Shown: positions 43,401-48,311 of the stretch, one piece after another | Position numbering within the stretch: position 1 is the first letter of the stretch | Layout: the number at the start of each line of letters is the position of its first letter | From: Sclerodactyla briareus | Lineage: Eukaryota > Echinodermata > Holothuroidea > Dendrochirotida > Sclerodactylidae | DNA: 64,000 bases | Assembly: GCA_026419785.1 (NCBI GenBank) | Contig: JAODTK010005624.1 | Coordinates: forward strand, 62,001 to 126,000 | Reading direction: 5' to 3' | Program-made: the position numbers and the translations under genes | Notes under the pieces: generated by a model | Seen by the model: only the letters and a program-made list of their open reading frames with translations | The model's database searches: none | What the model was told of the DNA's origin: nothing

Positions 43401-44126
43401 AACACACAAACGGACACTTTCGCGAGTGCCCCTCATTGATGGATCACTCGGCACCCATAGGTTCCCCACCAACGGGTACCCTCAGTGGATAGTCTTCAAC
43501 CACCGCTATGGCTACCATAGCAACCGTCGCCATGGCAACCAACAACAGTTAATATACGTGAAATGGAAATCTGACTACAAATGAATACTCATCCGCCCTT
43601 CAGGACCTGATGAAATAAATTCATCATTATAAAATATGGTGAAGATCACTGTGCGTCGGCCTTAACTATTCCTAGGTTTGCTCTCATTGAGGGAAAGACC
43701 CCCATTTAAGAAAGGTTAACTGTCCAGGAACGGTAATTTCGTATTTGGCGGAGAAAAATATCTTCGTGGCCAATCAAAGAAACAAAGTATATTAGTGTTG
43801 TGGATATAGTGTAGACTAGTATAGGAAGTGACGAGCCTTAACGGAAGTCAAATAAAGCTCACAATTTCGGTATTTGCTTCACGGTATTGATCCATGGCAG
43901 CCTTTAAGGTTTACATTATTTGATTTTGAATGAATAACGAGCGACCTTGGAATGATGTTCAGGACCCCGACGATATCCACATCAACCAATTTTACCCAAA
44001 ATCCGACTAGATTTGAAAAAAAGGGGCATTACTCACCACCTGTGACCGCCACAAGCAGAAGAAACACATCTCCGGTCTTCATACCGAATATCCACAAGGA
44101 AGTGTTTCCCTGATCTCAGCAAACCA
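128..44126 (-). CDS. Multi-exon gene for a secreted protein with at least four FAMeT-like modules (3' end outside window)
   Basis: This entry spans the gene; exons are listed separately. Seen: a signal-peptide exon followed in order by A1, C1, A2, C2, A3, C3, A4, B4 and C4, all on the minus strand, with matching intron phases (A ends in phase 1, B runs 1 to 2, C runs 2 to 1). Known: the core motifs match the Methyltransf_FA (FAMeT) family, a beta-sandwich module named after a crustacean protein and found repeated in many invertebrate extracellular proteins; enzymatic function is not assured. Inferred: the product is secreted and probably acts outside the cell as a binding or structural protein. 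The gene appears to continue past the left edge. Introns are long and full of transposons. Several exons carry single-base frame breaks although their splice sites are good, so it may be an intact gene with assembly indels or a decaying copy. Confidence 0.72.
478..622 (-). CDS. FAMeT module 4, exon B4 (open)
   Basis: Lying between A4 and C4, this 145-nt exon starts in phase 1 after GGAAAG at 623-628 and ends in phase 2 before GTACACG (471-477). It is fully open and reads ALAIEGKGNSPVFMLFVHF, TTHASTRPRLN, TTEIVYPDNSTVHETLG. The segment after Y-E-V aligns with the FAMeT stretch normally written Y-E-I-x-I-G-G-x-x-N-T-x-S, here A-I-E-G-K-G-N-S. Both phases fit A4 and C4 exactly, which is the main support. 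The acceptor pyrimidine tract is poor. Confidence 0.55.
1530..1733 (-). CDS. FAMeT module 4, exon A4 (open)
   Basis: The acceptor ACCTTCAACAG precedes 1733 and the donor GTAAGTATG follows 1530. It is open in one frame: ELTIRSGGPTVPLQETEYS, a variable stretch, then STVSLFVFGVNAQSNAIITL, SPSQGLEHNIYEV, ending in phase 1. NAQSNAIITLSP matches the family core, and NIYEV matches the DDIYEL and NIYQM ends of A2 and A3. Unlike A1-A3 no indel is needed. Confidence 0.74.
2042..2203. repeat. TA-dinucleotide microsatellite
   Basis: About 160 bases of alternating TA with a few interruptions such as AGATATA and AATATA. It lies in the long intron between C3 and A4 and can form cruciform structures. Confidence 0.95.
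2210..4800. other. Intronic stretch with no recognised element
   Basis: Short chance frames on both strands show no family motifs. I see no splice-flanked FAMeT exon or reverse-transcriptase motif here. A G-rich repeat begins at 4814. Confidence 0.5.
4814..5640. mobile_element. Remnant of hAT-like or similar MITE sequence
   Basis: It begins CAGGGGCGGCGCCAGG followed by a G9 run, similar to the CAGTGGCGTAGCCAG and CAGTGGCGTCACCAG ends at 27272 and 60854. Further in are a GGAGGGGGTGGTCCTCCCCC hairpin (near 5313) and GCGCGCGGGGCGCGC (near 5550); a related GCGCGC-AAGC motif recurs at 31161. No matching right terminus or target duplication was found, so the extent is approximate. Confidence 0.35.
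6056..6216. repeat. Polypyrimidine tract
   Basis: About 160 bases consist almost only of C and T on the plus strand. The long Glu/Arg/Lys-rich and Ser/Leu/Phe-rich open frames here are products of this composition, not genes. Such tracts can form triplex DNA. Confidence 0.9.
7600..7810 (+). mobile_element. Possible Helitron replication-protein fragment
   Basis: The plus frame reads MYVQDTSNAIVRNFPDRPD, LFLIVGITCNEENMSGFSK. The order Q-D-x-x-x-A-I-V-R, R-P-D-L-F, T-C-N resembles the Helitron-like N-terminal segment. No HUH motif or helicase follows, and a diverged partial copy at 7960-8100 does not preserve the frame. It could be a chance match. Confidence 0.25.
7715..8100. repeat. Diverged direct duplication, about 245-bp spacing
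   Basis: The segment around 7725-7855 (CTCTTCCTGATCGTAGGAAT ... CATCGCACC) recurs at about 7970-8095 (CTCTCCTGTTCGTAGGAAT ... CACCGCACC). The copies differ by substitutions and small indels. Confidence 0.6.
8840..9280. other. GC- and CpG-rich patch
   Basis: This stretch is richer in G+C and CpG than its neighbours, and short open frames exist on both strands. No protein family or FAMeT exon motif could be recognised. It follows a C-rich run at 8157-8195. Confidence 0.35.
9300..10530. other. Intronic stretch with no recognised element
   Basis: I see no repeat termini, reverse-transcriptase motifs or splice-flanked exons before C3. Confidence 0.5.
10534..10700 (-). CDS. FAMeT module 3, exon C3
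   Basis: The acceptor CCCCCCTACAG precedes 10700 and the donor GTGAGTGC follows 10534. The pieces read FFWVRISGGCLRFGNRG, CDEPF, then in another frame FSDPDPWEIYHF, then PECESYWKIYMPCY. These match in order the F-W-V, glycine turn, D-P-D-P and S-Y-W-K segments of C1. At least two frame shifts are needed, and the first residues before F-F-W-V are poorly conserved. It is recognised by its order of motifs and its splice sites rather than by one open frame. Confidence 0.62.
11318..11404. repeat. AAAT/AAT microsatellite
   Basis: AATA and ATAAATAA units with interruptions, in the intron between A3 and C3. Confidence 0.9.
11864..12033 (-). CDS. FAMeT module 3, exon A3
   Basis: The acceptor TGACCGCAG precedes 12033 and the donor GTGAGTTG follows 11864. 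From phase 1 it reads SFNYHVPEANPFNFIFPKL, then after one frame break near CTGCGGGG it reads AAGTYIYFELRMIRAESDAV, LTFSPKNGPSKNIYQM, with one base left over. The arrangement parallels A2: a HVxxP-x-x-Y/F-F start, then R-A-E-S-D-A-V-L-T-F-S-P, then a Y-Q/E-hydrophobic end. The acceptor's pyrimidine tract is weak. Confidence 0.7.
12056..12170. repeat. ATT microsatellite
   Basis: Imperfect TTA repeats lie just upstream of exon A3, on the minus strand. Confidence 0.9.
13272..13447 (-). CDS. FAMeT module 2, exon C2
   Basis: The acceptor TTTCCCTACAG precedes 13447 and the donor GTGAGTAT follows 13272. The exon is 176 nt, a length that keeps the phase 2 to phase 1 pattern. It reads CWQYFWVRYYYGRFEFGIDG, then SDIPLL. 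One out-of-frame stretch follows, in which another frame gives LISDPLPISYVG, parallel to YYDPDPFKVSEVG in C1. It ends TSLGNVSWWKFDKIGF. Read in a single frame it contains one TGA. Two compensating indels would restore similarity across the whole exon. Confidence 0.72.
13840..14620. repeat. Three diverged 260-300-bp repeat units (family shared with 55.7-56.9 kb)
   Basis: Similar landmarks recur: an ACAAGGATTT-type start (13842, 14101, 14401), a CTCATCATGGGG or CTCATCATGATG motif, and a CATCC-x-GGGTCAA motif followed by TTGCAAGC or TTGTAAGCC. The same landmarks occur near 56573 and 56788. Open frames of 106-144 aa across this block are not conserved between units, so a non-coding repeat is more likely. 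Confidence 0.5.
14620..16990. other. Intronic stretch between C2 and A2
   Basis: Contains a C-rich run near 15987-16010. The missing exon B2 should lie between 13447 and 17049. A frame at 16080-16190 (VSSVLLTNGTRSARDPGDRL) was considered but has no convincing splice sites. Confidence 0.4.
17049..17217 (-). CDS. FAMeT module 2, exon A2
   Basis: The acceptor TTTTTCAG precedes 17217 and the donor GTAAGTAC follows 17049. From phase 1 the exon reads GPERIHVENPGEYYFNLPSY, then, after one frame break near the middle, CFYLKFAVWARQDAVLTFSP and VNEITDDIYEL, leaving one base (phase 1). The G of the preceding C exon plus AC completes an Asp codon at the junction. The single frame shift falls near CGTCAGACTGC. 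Residues ARQDAVLTFSP and DDIYEL are the diagnostic core. Confidence 0.72.
17258..17346. repeat. ATT microsatellite
   Basis: About 90 bases of TTA repeats upstream of exon A2 (minus strand). Confidence 0.95.
17530..18155 (+). mobile_element. LINE-A copy 1: 3' end of a CR1/Jockey-type LINE
   Basis: The plus strand encodes, with frame breaks, GPHLEYSVQACTPYF, then LPYEGKLRHLGLT, ELRRIRGDEFRF, and FVINAVDWTSKYFFSQRV near the end. This is the usual order at the C-terminus of a LINE reverse transcriptase (L-V-R-P-H-L-E-Y to the F-F-x-Q-R-V-I region). The copy ends near AACTAAAACTAAAC, a CTAAA-type tail like the one beside the 32.9-kb copy. It is strongly 5'-truncated and sits in the intron just upstream of A2 (minus-strand sense). 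Confidence 0.75.
18160..19140. other. Intronic stretch, unassigned
   Basis: A minus-strand frame at 18714-19013 is open for 99 codons but shows no firm family motif. A fragment, ETVIFGLRGLPATEAKEL, loosely recalls a FAMeT A exon, but splice phases do not fit. Confidence 0.3.
19146..19510. repeat. AAT microsatellite blocks
   Basis: AATAAT-rich blocks at 19146-19262 and 19424-19508 flank about 160 bases of unique sequence. Confidence 0.9.
20420..21720 (+). mobile_element. L1/Tx1-type LINE ORF2 remnant
   Basis: In order on the plus strand, with frame breaks: PGFMVLLDFEEAVDTLEW (RT catalytic D block), LERGVRQGGCPLSP and FIIAAEILTQ (fingers/palm), VADDTTIYVDD (catalytic A-D-D), SGVKVNLEKNKI, FHWKQQ and GGLR-type segments, then WNNSHIRIDGKPVFYRFY and INYVYNFFNHDGTPRLYAEV. 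The latter, thumb-to-C-terminal part with W-N-N-x-x-I and F-Y-x-x-x-Y is typical of the L1/Tx1 group. No endonuclease, ORF1 or tail was recognised. The element is degenerate and lies antisense to the host gene in an intron. Confidence 0.78.
22497..22551. repeat. AAT microsatellite
   Basis: Perfect to near-perfect AAT repeats. Confidence 0.9.
22722..22835. repeat. Near-perfect palindrome, 48-bp arms and 18-bp loop
   Basis: Arms at 22722-22769 and 22788-22835 are reverse complements apart from one mismatch (CAAAGGATT against CAAAAGATT). Each arm also contains the self-complementary ACACAAATTTGTGT. Both outer ends are GTACC/GGTAC. A transcript would form a long hairpin. No target duplication was found outside the arms. 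Confidence 0.9.
22840..24330. other. Intronic stretch with no recognised element
   Basis: Chance frames only. A GGGCCC-rich spot near 23903 and a GACGATCACC-type simple stretch near 23540-23590 are the only compositional features. Confidence 0.4.
24339..25086. mobile_element. Harbinger-like non-autonomous DNA element with GCGGGCGG-rich ends
   Basis: The termini AGCGGCGTTTCCATGCACG (left) and, reverse complemented, AGCCGCGTTTCCATGCACG (right) differ at one base. Both are followed inward by GCGGGCGGGC repeats and flanked by TTA (24336-24338 and 25087-25089). A 3-bp T-W-A target duplication is typical of PIF/Harbinger. A second, internal copy of the left end begins near 24412, suggesting nesting or internal duplication. 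The interior holds an AAT microsatellite (24887-24945) and no coding region. Confidence 0.7.
25484..25570. repeat. TTGACCCA/TGGGTCAA inverted motif cluster
   Basis: Several TTGACCC and GGGTCAA copies in opposite orientation suggest a foldback MITE end. A similar cluster occurs at 40905-40970. Confidence 0.4.
25692..25864 (-). CDS. FAMeT module 1, exon C1 (intact)
   Basis: The best-preserved exon of the array: 173 nt, acceptor TCCCACAG before 25864 and donor GTGAGTTG after 25692. It is fully open from phase 2 to phase 1. It reads EWQYFWVKLEYGYLSIGHG, then EDSPFAEYYDPDPFKVSEVG, then VTSHGAVSYWKFLLPGF. The W-x-x-F-W-V strand, the glycine-rich turn, the D-P-x-P motif and the terminal S-Y-W-K-F match the C-terminal half of the FAMeT module. 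It serves as the reference for recognising C2, C3 and C4. Confidence 0.8.
26399..26487 (-). CDS. Possible FAMeT module 1, exon B1
   Basis: This is a tentative middle exon for module 1. On the minus strand a pyrimidine-rich stretch ends in TTTCAAG before 26487. Joined to A1 (which leaves a G) the frame reads G-VETHGMTVSNSQTSY and stays open past residue 30. The position just upstream of C1 mirrors the short B4-C4 spacing. The donor is not clear and similarity to B4 is weak (a small-residue turn followed by S/N-S), so this may be a chance frame. The left boundary is approximate. Confidence 0.25.
26560..27230 (-). mobile_element. Jockey-type LINE reverse-transcriptase remnant
   Basis: The minus strand encodes, with frame breaks, TIHESIQSYLTNRKLVSY, then MPQGSVLDPLLFLIYANDI and SNVYRCMILSDYIFF. 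G-x-P-Q-G-S-V-L-x-P-L-L-F-x-I-Y-x-N-D-I is a hallmark of Jockey-superfamily reverse transcriptases. The catalytic A-D-D that should follow is degraded (L-S-D-Y). The element is truncated and lies between B1/C1 and A1 in the host intron. Confidence 0.78.
27272..27539. mobile_element. hAT-like MITE (CAGTGGCGTAGCC ... GGCCGCCCCTG)
   Basis: The left end CAGTGGCGTAGCCAG and right end, reverse complemented CAGGGGCGG, resemble short hAT terminal repeats. The flanks CGTTCTC (27265-27271) and CGCTCTC (27540-27546) differ at one base, a possible degraded target duplication. The interior contains a G8-C5 hairpin near 27345 and a G16 run near 27490. Confidence 0.45.
27961..28239 (-). other. Unassigned 92-codon open frame
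   Basis: The minus frame ends IVYLKLTLQAQPG. That end recalls FYLKFAVWARQ of A2, but the D-A-x-x-T-x-S-P core does not follow and no donor fits phase 1. It may be a dead extra A exon or chance. Confidence 0.2.
28305..28487. repeat. AAT microsatellite at the 3' end of a CR1-like LINE
   Basis: About 180 bases of imperfect AAT units directly follow, in the minus-strand sense, the end of the LINE frame at 28500. CR1/L2-type LINEs often end in short tandem units. Confidence 0.9.
28500..29620 (-). mobile_element. CR1-like LINE, 3' half
   Basis: On the minus strand, in order with frame breaks: VIDYSTSFDLL (palm), GVPQALSW, CCYCDDTQ (Y-A-D-D-T-Q counterpart), VKDLGVIIDHRFDSNN, SSHIDYCNSLIN, an H-G-L-A-P-like segment, and FKRELKTHLF. 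K-D-L-G-V-x-x-D, S-x-I-D-Y-C-N-S-L and F-K-x-x-L-K-T-x-L-F are characteristic of CR1/L2-clade reverse transcriptases. The catalytic core appears as Y-C-D-D. The coding end is followed by the AAT microsatellite. Confidence 0.82.
30100..30745 (+). mobile_element. Rex1/CR1-type LINE reverse-transcriptase remnant
   Basis: The plus strand reads, with frame breaks, VSPLLSTAYTSDM, SLNFANDTTSLACL, then NETKEMVLDYRTNHHA, FEYLGVVIDDKLNFHDHV and VSPDILAIFHNSIICSV. F-A-N-D-T-T occupies the place of F-A-D-D-T-T, so one catalytic Asp is replaced. L-N-x-x-K-T-K-E-M-V-x-D-x-R followed by Y-L-G-x-x-I-D is common in Rex1/Babar and related clades. A fragment; ends uncertain. Confidence 0.75.
31155..31330. repeat. 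GCGCGC-linked repeat with poly-A/T
   Basis: Starts near GCGCGCACGAAGCGCGC and A10, and ends in GGGGCGGGGCAGTCTGCCCC. It resembles part of the 4.8-5.6 kb repeat. Confidence 0.4.
32811..32908. repeat. TTTAG microsatellite (CTAAA tail of LINE-A)
   Basis: About 98 bases of TTTAG/TTAG units directly join the 3' end of the minus-strand LINE-A copy. The plus-strand LINE-A copy at 18.1 kb ends with CTAAA-like units too, so this is probably the element's tail. Confidence 0.9.
32909..34975 (-). mobile_element. LINE-A copy 2
   Basis: The minus strand encodes, with frame breaks, LKLKSFGIEGINVLEW, SVPQGSVLGPLLSLTHIDDL, EDSVRKYADRT, KDLDIISKWSFDWQMFSNAD, KCKSMHVG, EKDLGTSV, and ARLFEQLVGPHLEYSVQVRN-type sequence at 33370-33440. 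The catalytic box reads Y-A-D-R in place of Y-A-D-D. It aligns over its whole length with copy 3 at 37995-40115, including a G-rich block at the 5' end (34862-34960) that looks like a hAT-type MITE end. The 3' end is the TTTAG microsatellite. Confidence 0.85.
35640..36840. repeat. Tandem array of six to seven units, about 190 bp each
   Basis: A landmark like CGGGAAGTGCCGTTTCCTGC followed by AATCTGGGG recurs at about 35764, 35942, 36132, 36368, 36557 and 36747, a spacing of roughly 180-235 bases. Between landmarks the units share a CCACTGA-x-GGTGGC motif, an AATGAACATCGA-like motif and a TTCTTGATATATAAATT-like motif. Units have diverged by substitutions and indels. No unit encodes a conserved frame. 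It ends at the C-run at 36860-36890. Confidence 0.75.
36860..37970. other. C-run and unassigned stretch
   Basis: A C-rich run at 36860-36891 is followed by sequence with a 143-codon minus-strand frame (36969-37400) lacking any recognisable family motif. Confidence 0.35.
37969..37994. repeat. Left target-site duplication of LINE-A copy 3
   Basis: TTAACATCCCTGTGGTGATT at 37975-37994 repeats exactly at 40121-40140. The match extends a few bases further left with one T of difference. Confidence 0.9.
37995..40115 (-). mobile_element. LINE-A copy 3, bounded by a 20-bp target-site duplication
   Basis: The minus strand carries the same segments as copy 2, for example FEQLVGPHLESSVQVRNPYF, and the A-D-R box. 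It differs from copy 2 by many single-base indels as well as substitutions. The 3' end (left, 37995) lacks the CTAAA tail. The 5' end contains the G/C-run block (40000-40085) shared with copy 2. The exact 20-bp duplication on both sides shows insertion by target-primed reverse transcription or a similar route. Confidence 0.88.
40116..40140. repeat. Right target-site duplication of LINE-A copy 3
   Basis: TTAACATCCCTGTGGTGATT at 40121-40140 matches 37975-37994 exactly. Confidence 0.9.
40145..42650. other. Intronic stretch between LINE-A copy 3 and A1
   Basis: A 105-codon plus frame (40970-41287) and minus frames at 41098-41518 have no recognisable domain. A small cluster of TTCTCC/GGAGAA inverted motifs occurs at 41934-41975 and 42460-42510, perhaps a MITE pair. 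Exon B1 might lie here if the 26.4-kb candidate is wrong. Confidence 0.4.
42655..42863 (-). CDS. FAMeT module 1, exon A1
   Basis: A long pyrimidine tract ending CCTGCAG precedes 42863, and a GTAAGTCA donor follows 42655. Starting in phase 1 the exon reads AVAIPAGYYGDESSSIGQYI, then NATELDTP. After frame shifts it continues LANDPGDMVVSIYI and ends WHSDAILTLSPTKG, VVDQVYHI with one base left (phase 1). HSDAILTLSP is the family's core strand, parallel to DAVLTFSP in A2 and A3. Two frame breaks are needed, one at a TTTT run and one near the ATCGGG before the core motif, consistent with sequencing indels. Confidence 0.68.
43511..43539 (+). promoter_or_regulatory. Two adjacent RFX-type X-box motifs in the first coding intron
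   Basis: GCTACCATAGCAAC (43511-43524) and GTCGCCATGGCAAC (43526-43539) lie one base apart. The second fits the X-box consensus GTNRCC-AT-RGNAAC, a near-palindrome bound by RFX factors; the first deviates only at its second base. RFX sites control ciliary and some immune genes in animals. They sit in the intron between the signal-peptide exon and A1, about 550 bases downstream of the ATG. Function as an enhancer is inference. Confidence 0.45.
44037..44126 (-). CDS. Signal-peptide exon of the FAMeT-module gene (ATG at 44082)
   Basis: On the minus strand a pyrimidine-rich acceptor ending in TTTTCAG precedes 44126. The exon carries about 44 nt of leader, then ATG at 44082. The frame reads MKTGDVFLLLVAVTG, a short charged start followed by a hydrophobic core typical of a signal peptide. 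A strong donor (GTGAGT, 44031-44036) follows, leaving one base, so the exon ends in phase 1. Joined to exon A1, which starts in phase 1, the frame continues as V-A-V-A-I-P-A-G-Y-Y. The acceptor upstream of the ATG implies a further non-coding 5' exon at higher coordinates, not located. Confidence 0.62.
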
Positions 44127-44129
44127 CTG

Positions 44130-47100
44130 AAAATAATGAAGACACATGCACAAAAGGAAAAAGAAAAGAAAAATTTCCAATGAAAACGAATCAATTCAAG
44201 CTTACACTTGCAGTAGGTCGTGAAGAGATGCTTATGGGGTAAGCTCTTTACAGAACATAACCCCCCCCCCCCCCCCCCATGCAAATAATGAACCTATACG
44301 AAGGCCAACATCGCCAGCCAGTGTAGTCTGATTTAGTGTATTTATTATAATTTAATTTCATGATAAACTAGTACCATTCTTACAGTGTTAATGTACCCAA
44401 TCCAAAAGTATTGTTCCATTACTATAGGCTTTCTTATGATAAATTCCTCTAACAAGTAACATCGAGATAACAGTAAACCCTGCCATATTGATCACCAAGT
44501 GAAACCCATTTGACGTCTGATTTTTGACGAAATGACATTAACGGTCATCCCAGTTGTAAACTGAACATTTTGTGGAAAATAATTCTCCGCGAACCCCAGC
44601 TACTTTAAATCTGACTAAAAAGAAATGTTTGGATCCTAATAACCACCTATACATTTTCCTTGAAATACCAAAAGGAAACAACATAAAAAGAAACACATTA
44701 ACTGTAAAGACATTAACACGACAAGTATCAGATGCGTTTTAAATCTATCCCAGAATGGGATATGGGCTTTACACTTTATAGTCGATTTATATGAACGCTC
44801 GTGGAACGTTTTACGTGAGATGCCTGGGGTCATATTCTTTTTTGTCAAGGTAGTATCACACCCTAGTACGAGACATATGTTGCAAAGTCGATCACTAGAA
44901 CCGATACTGATATTCTGTAAATTTTGTTTGTTTGTTTTCGTCGGTTTCGTTGGTTGAAGGGTGACCGGCTGCTGCCGTCTCGCAGCCGTCGTATTGATTC
45001 GCACTCACGTCTTGATATCAAGGAGGCTGTAGATTATGGACTTTTCCTGATGCCATGAACAGCTCATCTGGGATAGATGGCATATCATGTCCTCGACCCG
45101 TTACTTTCCTTTGTGAAAAATATACAAAATAACAAATAAAAAGTAAAAAAAAAAAATCCTCTCTCAGGTTCGCCGCTTAGGCAAAATGGGTCAATCAAGG
45201 ACGCCACAAATTTGACTTTAGGCAAGAATATGTATAGATATCAGAGCCCCAAGGAGAGAATACATCATGTTAATAGGTCCCAGCGTGGAAAAAAGAGGTT
45301 ACTCATAACCAGAGGTAGCAGGCACTTTTGATGACATAAGTTCCTAGTATTTTTTTTCTAGAGGATAAACGTGATGACGTTGACTCTCTTGTCACTGGCA
45401 ATAGCAATTTTCATTCAGATTATTAGAAGGCCTATTAAAGATATTAACCCCTCCTGATAGCTCTAATTCCAGGGACTTCGCAGGAATTCTCCAAAATATT
45501 CCACCCCTGGGTGGGATGAAGTTACCTGTACTCAAATTGAGCAATCTCCCGAAAATGTTTGGCTGTTGCTTCTTTAGTCTCGCCTACTGCGTGTTAGGCA
45601 TAGGTTGGATATTTGCTCAGTCTATGGAAGAGGGCTCTGGAAACGCCGTTGGGGTACAAGACTAGGATTTAGGAATGATCTCGAGACTATACAATCTTTT
45701 GAGAAGACAATGTCTTCACAGTTGTCGATTCACGTGGGACTTGCGAAACATTACTTTGATTCCTTGTCGCCGTTGAATAGAATTGTATTACTACACGCGA
45801 GTGGTGATACAATAGTATTCACAATAATTCTAAACTCCAAGCTGCAACCACACAACTATGTGACGGCATGCAAACGACGGCGACGGCAATTGCATGAGAC
45901 GCCAGTAAAACTGAGTATTATTTAAAGAGTTGAATACTCAGTTTGGATTCAGTAAAACGACACTGATATTTCCAATGCTTTTTGCCACCTCTCTTAAAAT
46001 ATTTGGTTGAGATTCCGAAGGAAGGTGAGTTTTCTGAATGCGGGAAGTGCACACGACGAACTTGGCTGGACTCAGGTGTGGAATTAATGTATTGCTGAGT
46101 GGTTACATACCTAACAAAGCGTCGGCTTGAACTTCATGAAACTTTATACAGCGGATTGATGTTTAGAGGACTTTTTAGAGGACATTTTCTCACGATGTTA
46201 TATAGTCTCGCCCGGTCTATTATGAATTTCGTGAATCTCTGAAAAAATACATTCAATAAGTGGACCTGTCGGCTCATCTCTCAAGGTCGTCGGCTCACCA
46301 CTCGGTTAATCGTATTTCAATTCTTGGTCGGTCAACCAATAATTTATGAGGTTCCCGTTGCCCTCTCGCTTCACTCGGTGTGAGCGCTCAGCACGTGGGA
46401 TTGGAGCAGGGAAAAACGAGGGGTAGGAAATTTGCATGTTGCATCCCTGATAGTCCCTCACCCCACACCACCAAACTGGCATTGCTATTCCGTGGAAGGA
46501 TTCGCAGCTGTCGAAATAGGGCAATATCCGGGTTTGTCTTCATATTCTTGGCGAGCAGAGGATCGAACCTATTTTAGGCTCAGCAAAAGTGAAGTCATGG
46601 CGACTACATTTGGCAATCGCACACCCGTCCGTCTTTAAATAGGTTTTCGATCCTTTTCTCGGCAACTATATCTCGAAAGAAATTAAGGTTTTCCTCGTAA
46701 TATCATTATGTTTCTGTTGTTCTTCCTAAAGCGTTTTTTCTTTGGTTTTCATCATCAGGTCTGTTTTCCTGTTTACTGTTGTTTCTACGCGGGCGTTCCC
46801 CAAGAGGTCTGTGCCTCCCTCCCCCCCCCCCCCCCCCCCACAGCTTTGTTTGATCTCAAGTTTCCTGAGTGCATTGAAACGAATCATTGTGACTTTACGA
46901 TGTACAGTTTCTCCGTATAATGAAGTCTCCTCCCACATTATGTGATGATATGATGATTTTGCACATTTTCAAAGAGGCTCTAATCAAATCTCAAAACGAG
47001 TCTTCCGATTGGCAACAGTTTTAACGTCAATGAATGCGAAGTGATGGATGGTGGTTATATCATACCGCTAACGCTTCCTTTATTTAATAGTCAAGTTGTC

Positions 47101-47210
47101 CATGCGATAAACAAAAGAGTGTATTTTGATTCTGTTCGAAAAGTAGTATGCGGAGGCTGTTAGGAAAGGTATGCAACTTGCAAGACTTGCTTCAAGACTT
47201 GCTTGAATCT
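44130..47210. other. Region upstream of the FAMeT gene, no gene recognised
   Basis: Contains a C-run at 44261-44278. A minus frame at 44636-45004 includes a hydrophobic stretch (LILVVLMSLQLMCFFLCCFL) that could be a membrane segment but has no context. A plus frame of 106 codons (45605-45925) shows no known motif. The promoter and the 5' non-coding exon of the FAMeT gene should be here but were not located. Confidence 0.4.
46819..46839. repeat. C homopolymer run
   Basis: A run of about 20 C after TCCCTC. It creates the Pro-rich chance frames around it. Confidence 0.9.
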
Positions 47211-47214
47211 AATT

Positions 47215-47330
47215 TCAATTTCATGATAAAGATATTGTTGCCAGGTGGTTTAGGCAGTTGGTTAGAACCTCACCAGGAATATTCCGTGCAAGTTTAGAAT
47301 ACCTTTTCCCCGAATGGTAAGTTGCTAATT
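47215..47330 (+). mobile_element. LINE-A fragment (copy 4)
   Basis: ATAAAGATATTGTTGCCAGG and the following 80 bases match the 17.55-kb copy (ACAAAGATATTGTTGCCAGG), encoding D-I-V-A-R-x-F-R-Q-L-V-R-x-x, then an LEY-YSVQV-like segment. Only a short central piece remains. Confidence 0.6.
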
Positions 47331-47976
47331 TGAGAACGTCCAAAGATGTTCCCTCTTTATAACACATGGACCCTTTTGTTTTGAGGTCAGGTCGAGAATA
47401 TCTGAGGCCAACAGAGGTCAAAGTCCTGAGAATCAGTGTATAGTCCAGAAATATGCTCGATCCGATCCAGTGGAAATTTGGTGTAGCTTTCTTATCAAGA
47501 GTACTGGGACTCCATTGGTTTTGGGGTGCTCGGGGTTATTTCGAGATTAAAAAATATGAATAGGGAAAAATTGATATTTTGGATAAATTCATCAACACGA
47601 TAAATCATCGCCACCTGAATAGATGGTGCTCATACGTGGTATTACAGATGGCAAAATCTGAAAAACTCGTAAACACACTTGAACCCAGAATGCGTGGTTT
47701 GATCTACTTGACATTTATTGTGGAAACAGGGCTTTTACGCAGAGAGTATTCAATACGGATACATGGGACCAGTAATAGTCAATCGAAACTATGCTGTTTT
47801 TTTCTGGTCTGAAACATTCATGAGAAGAAAAAAAATCTGGACATTTATTCTCACTGTTGTCATGACGATGGATTCGTTGCCTTGTGGCGTCAAGGAGCTA
47901 ATACGTAGAACTGTTAGATTCAAGCCTGCCTCACACCGTACGGAATTTACTGACCGCAAGGTTTGCGACAGATGAA

Positions 47977-48311
47977 GGCCTGTCCACACTGGATACGATC
48001 CGTTCCGTCACGTCAAGTCAAATTTAATTCCGTACGGCTGACGGATGCGCCGTAGACGACCGCCTGTCCGAACAGGATCCGTCTCTCCGTATCTACACCT
48101 GTGCCTGTCATGTGAGATAGAATATTGTGATTATTCTAATCGAATATACCATAACATGCTCCACCCCCTCTACCCCTACCCCCTCTACCCCCTCCTTTCC
48201 TTCCCTTCCCCACCAGCCCACCGTCTACGGCGGCATCCGTCAGCCGTAGGTTCGAAATAATTTGACGTGACGTGACGGAACGGAATTTGACGTATCCAGT
48301 GTGGACAGGCC
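47977..48311. mobile_element. 335-bp foldback MITE with ~90-bp terminal inverted repeats
   Basis: Both ends start GGCCTGTCCACACTGG read inward. The arms then share CCGTTCCGTCACGTCA, CAAATT, and ACGGCTGACGGATG, CCGTAGACG, with a few indels. The interior is pyrimidine-rich (CCCCCTCTACCCC). No clear target duplication was found. It has no coding capacity. Confidence 0.82.

Noticed and set aside
44636..45004. Minus frame with a hydrophobic segment as a membrane-protein exon
   Set aside because: There are no clear splice sites and no related sequence nearby.
46708..46945. Proline-rich and glycine-rich frames on both strands
   Set aside because: They are products of the C homopolymer run at 46819-46839.
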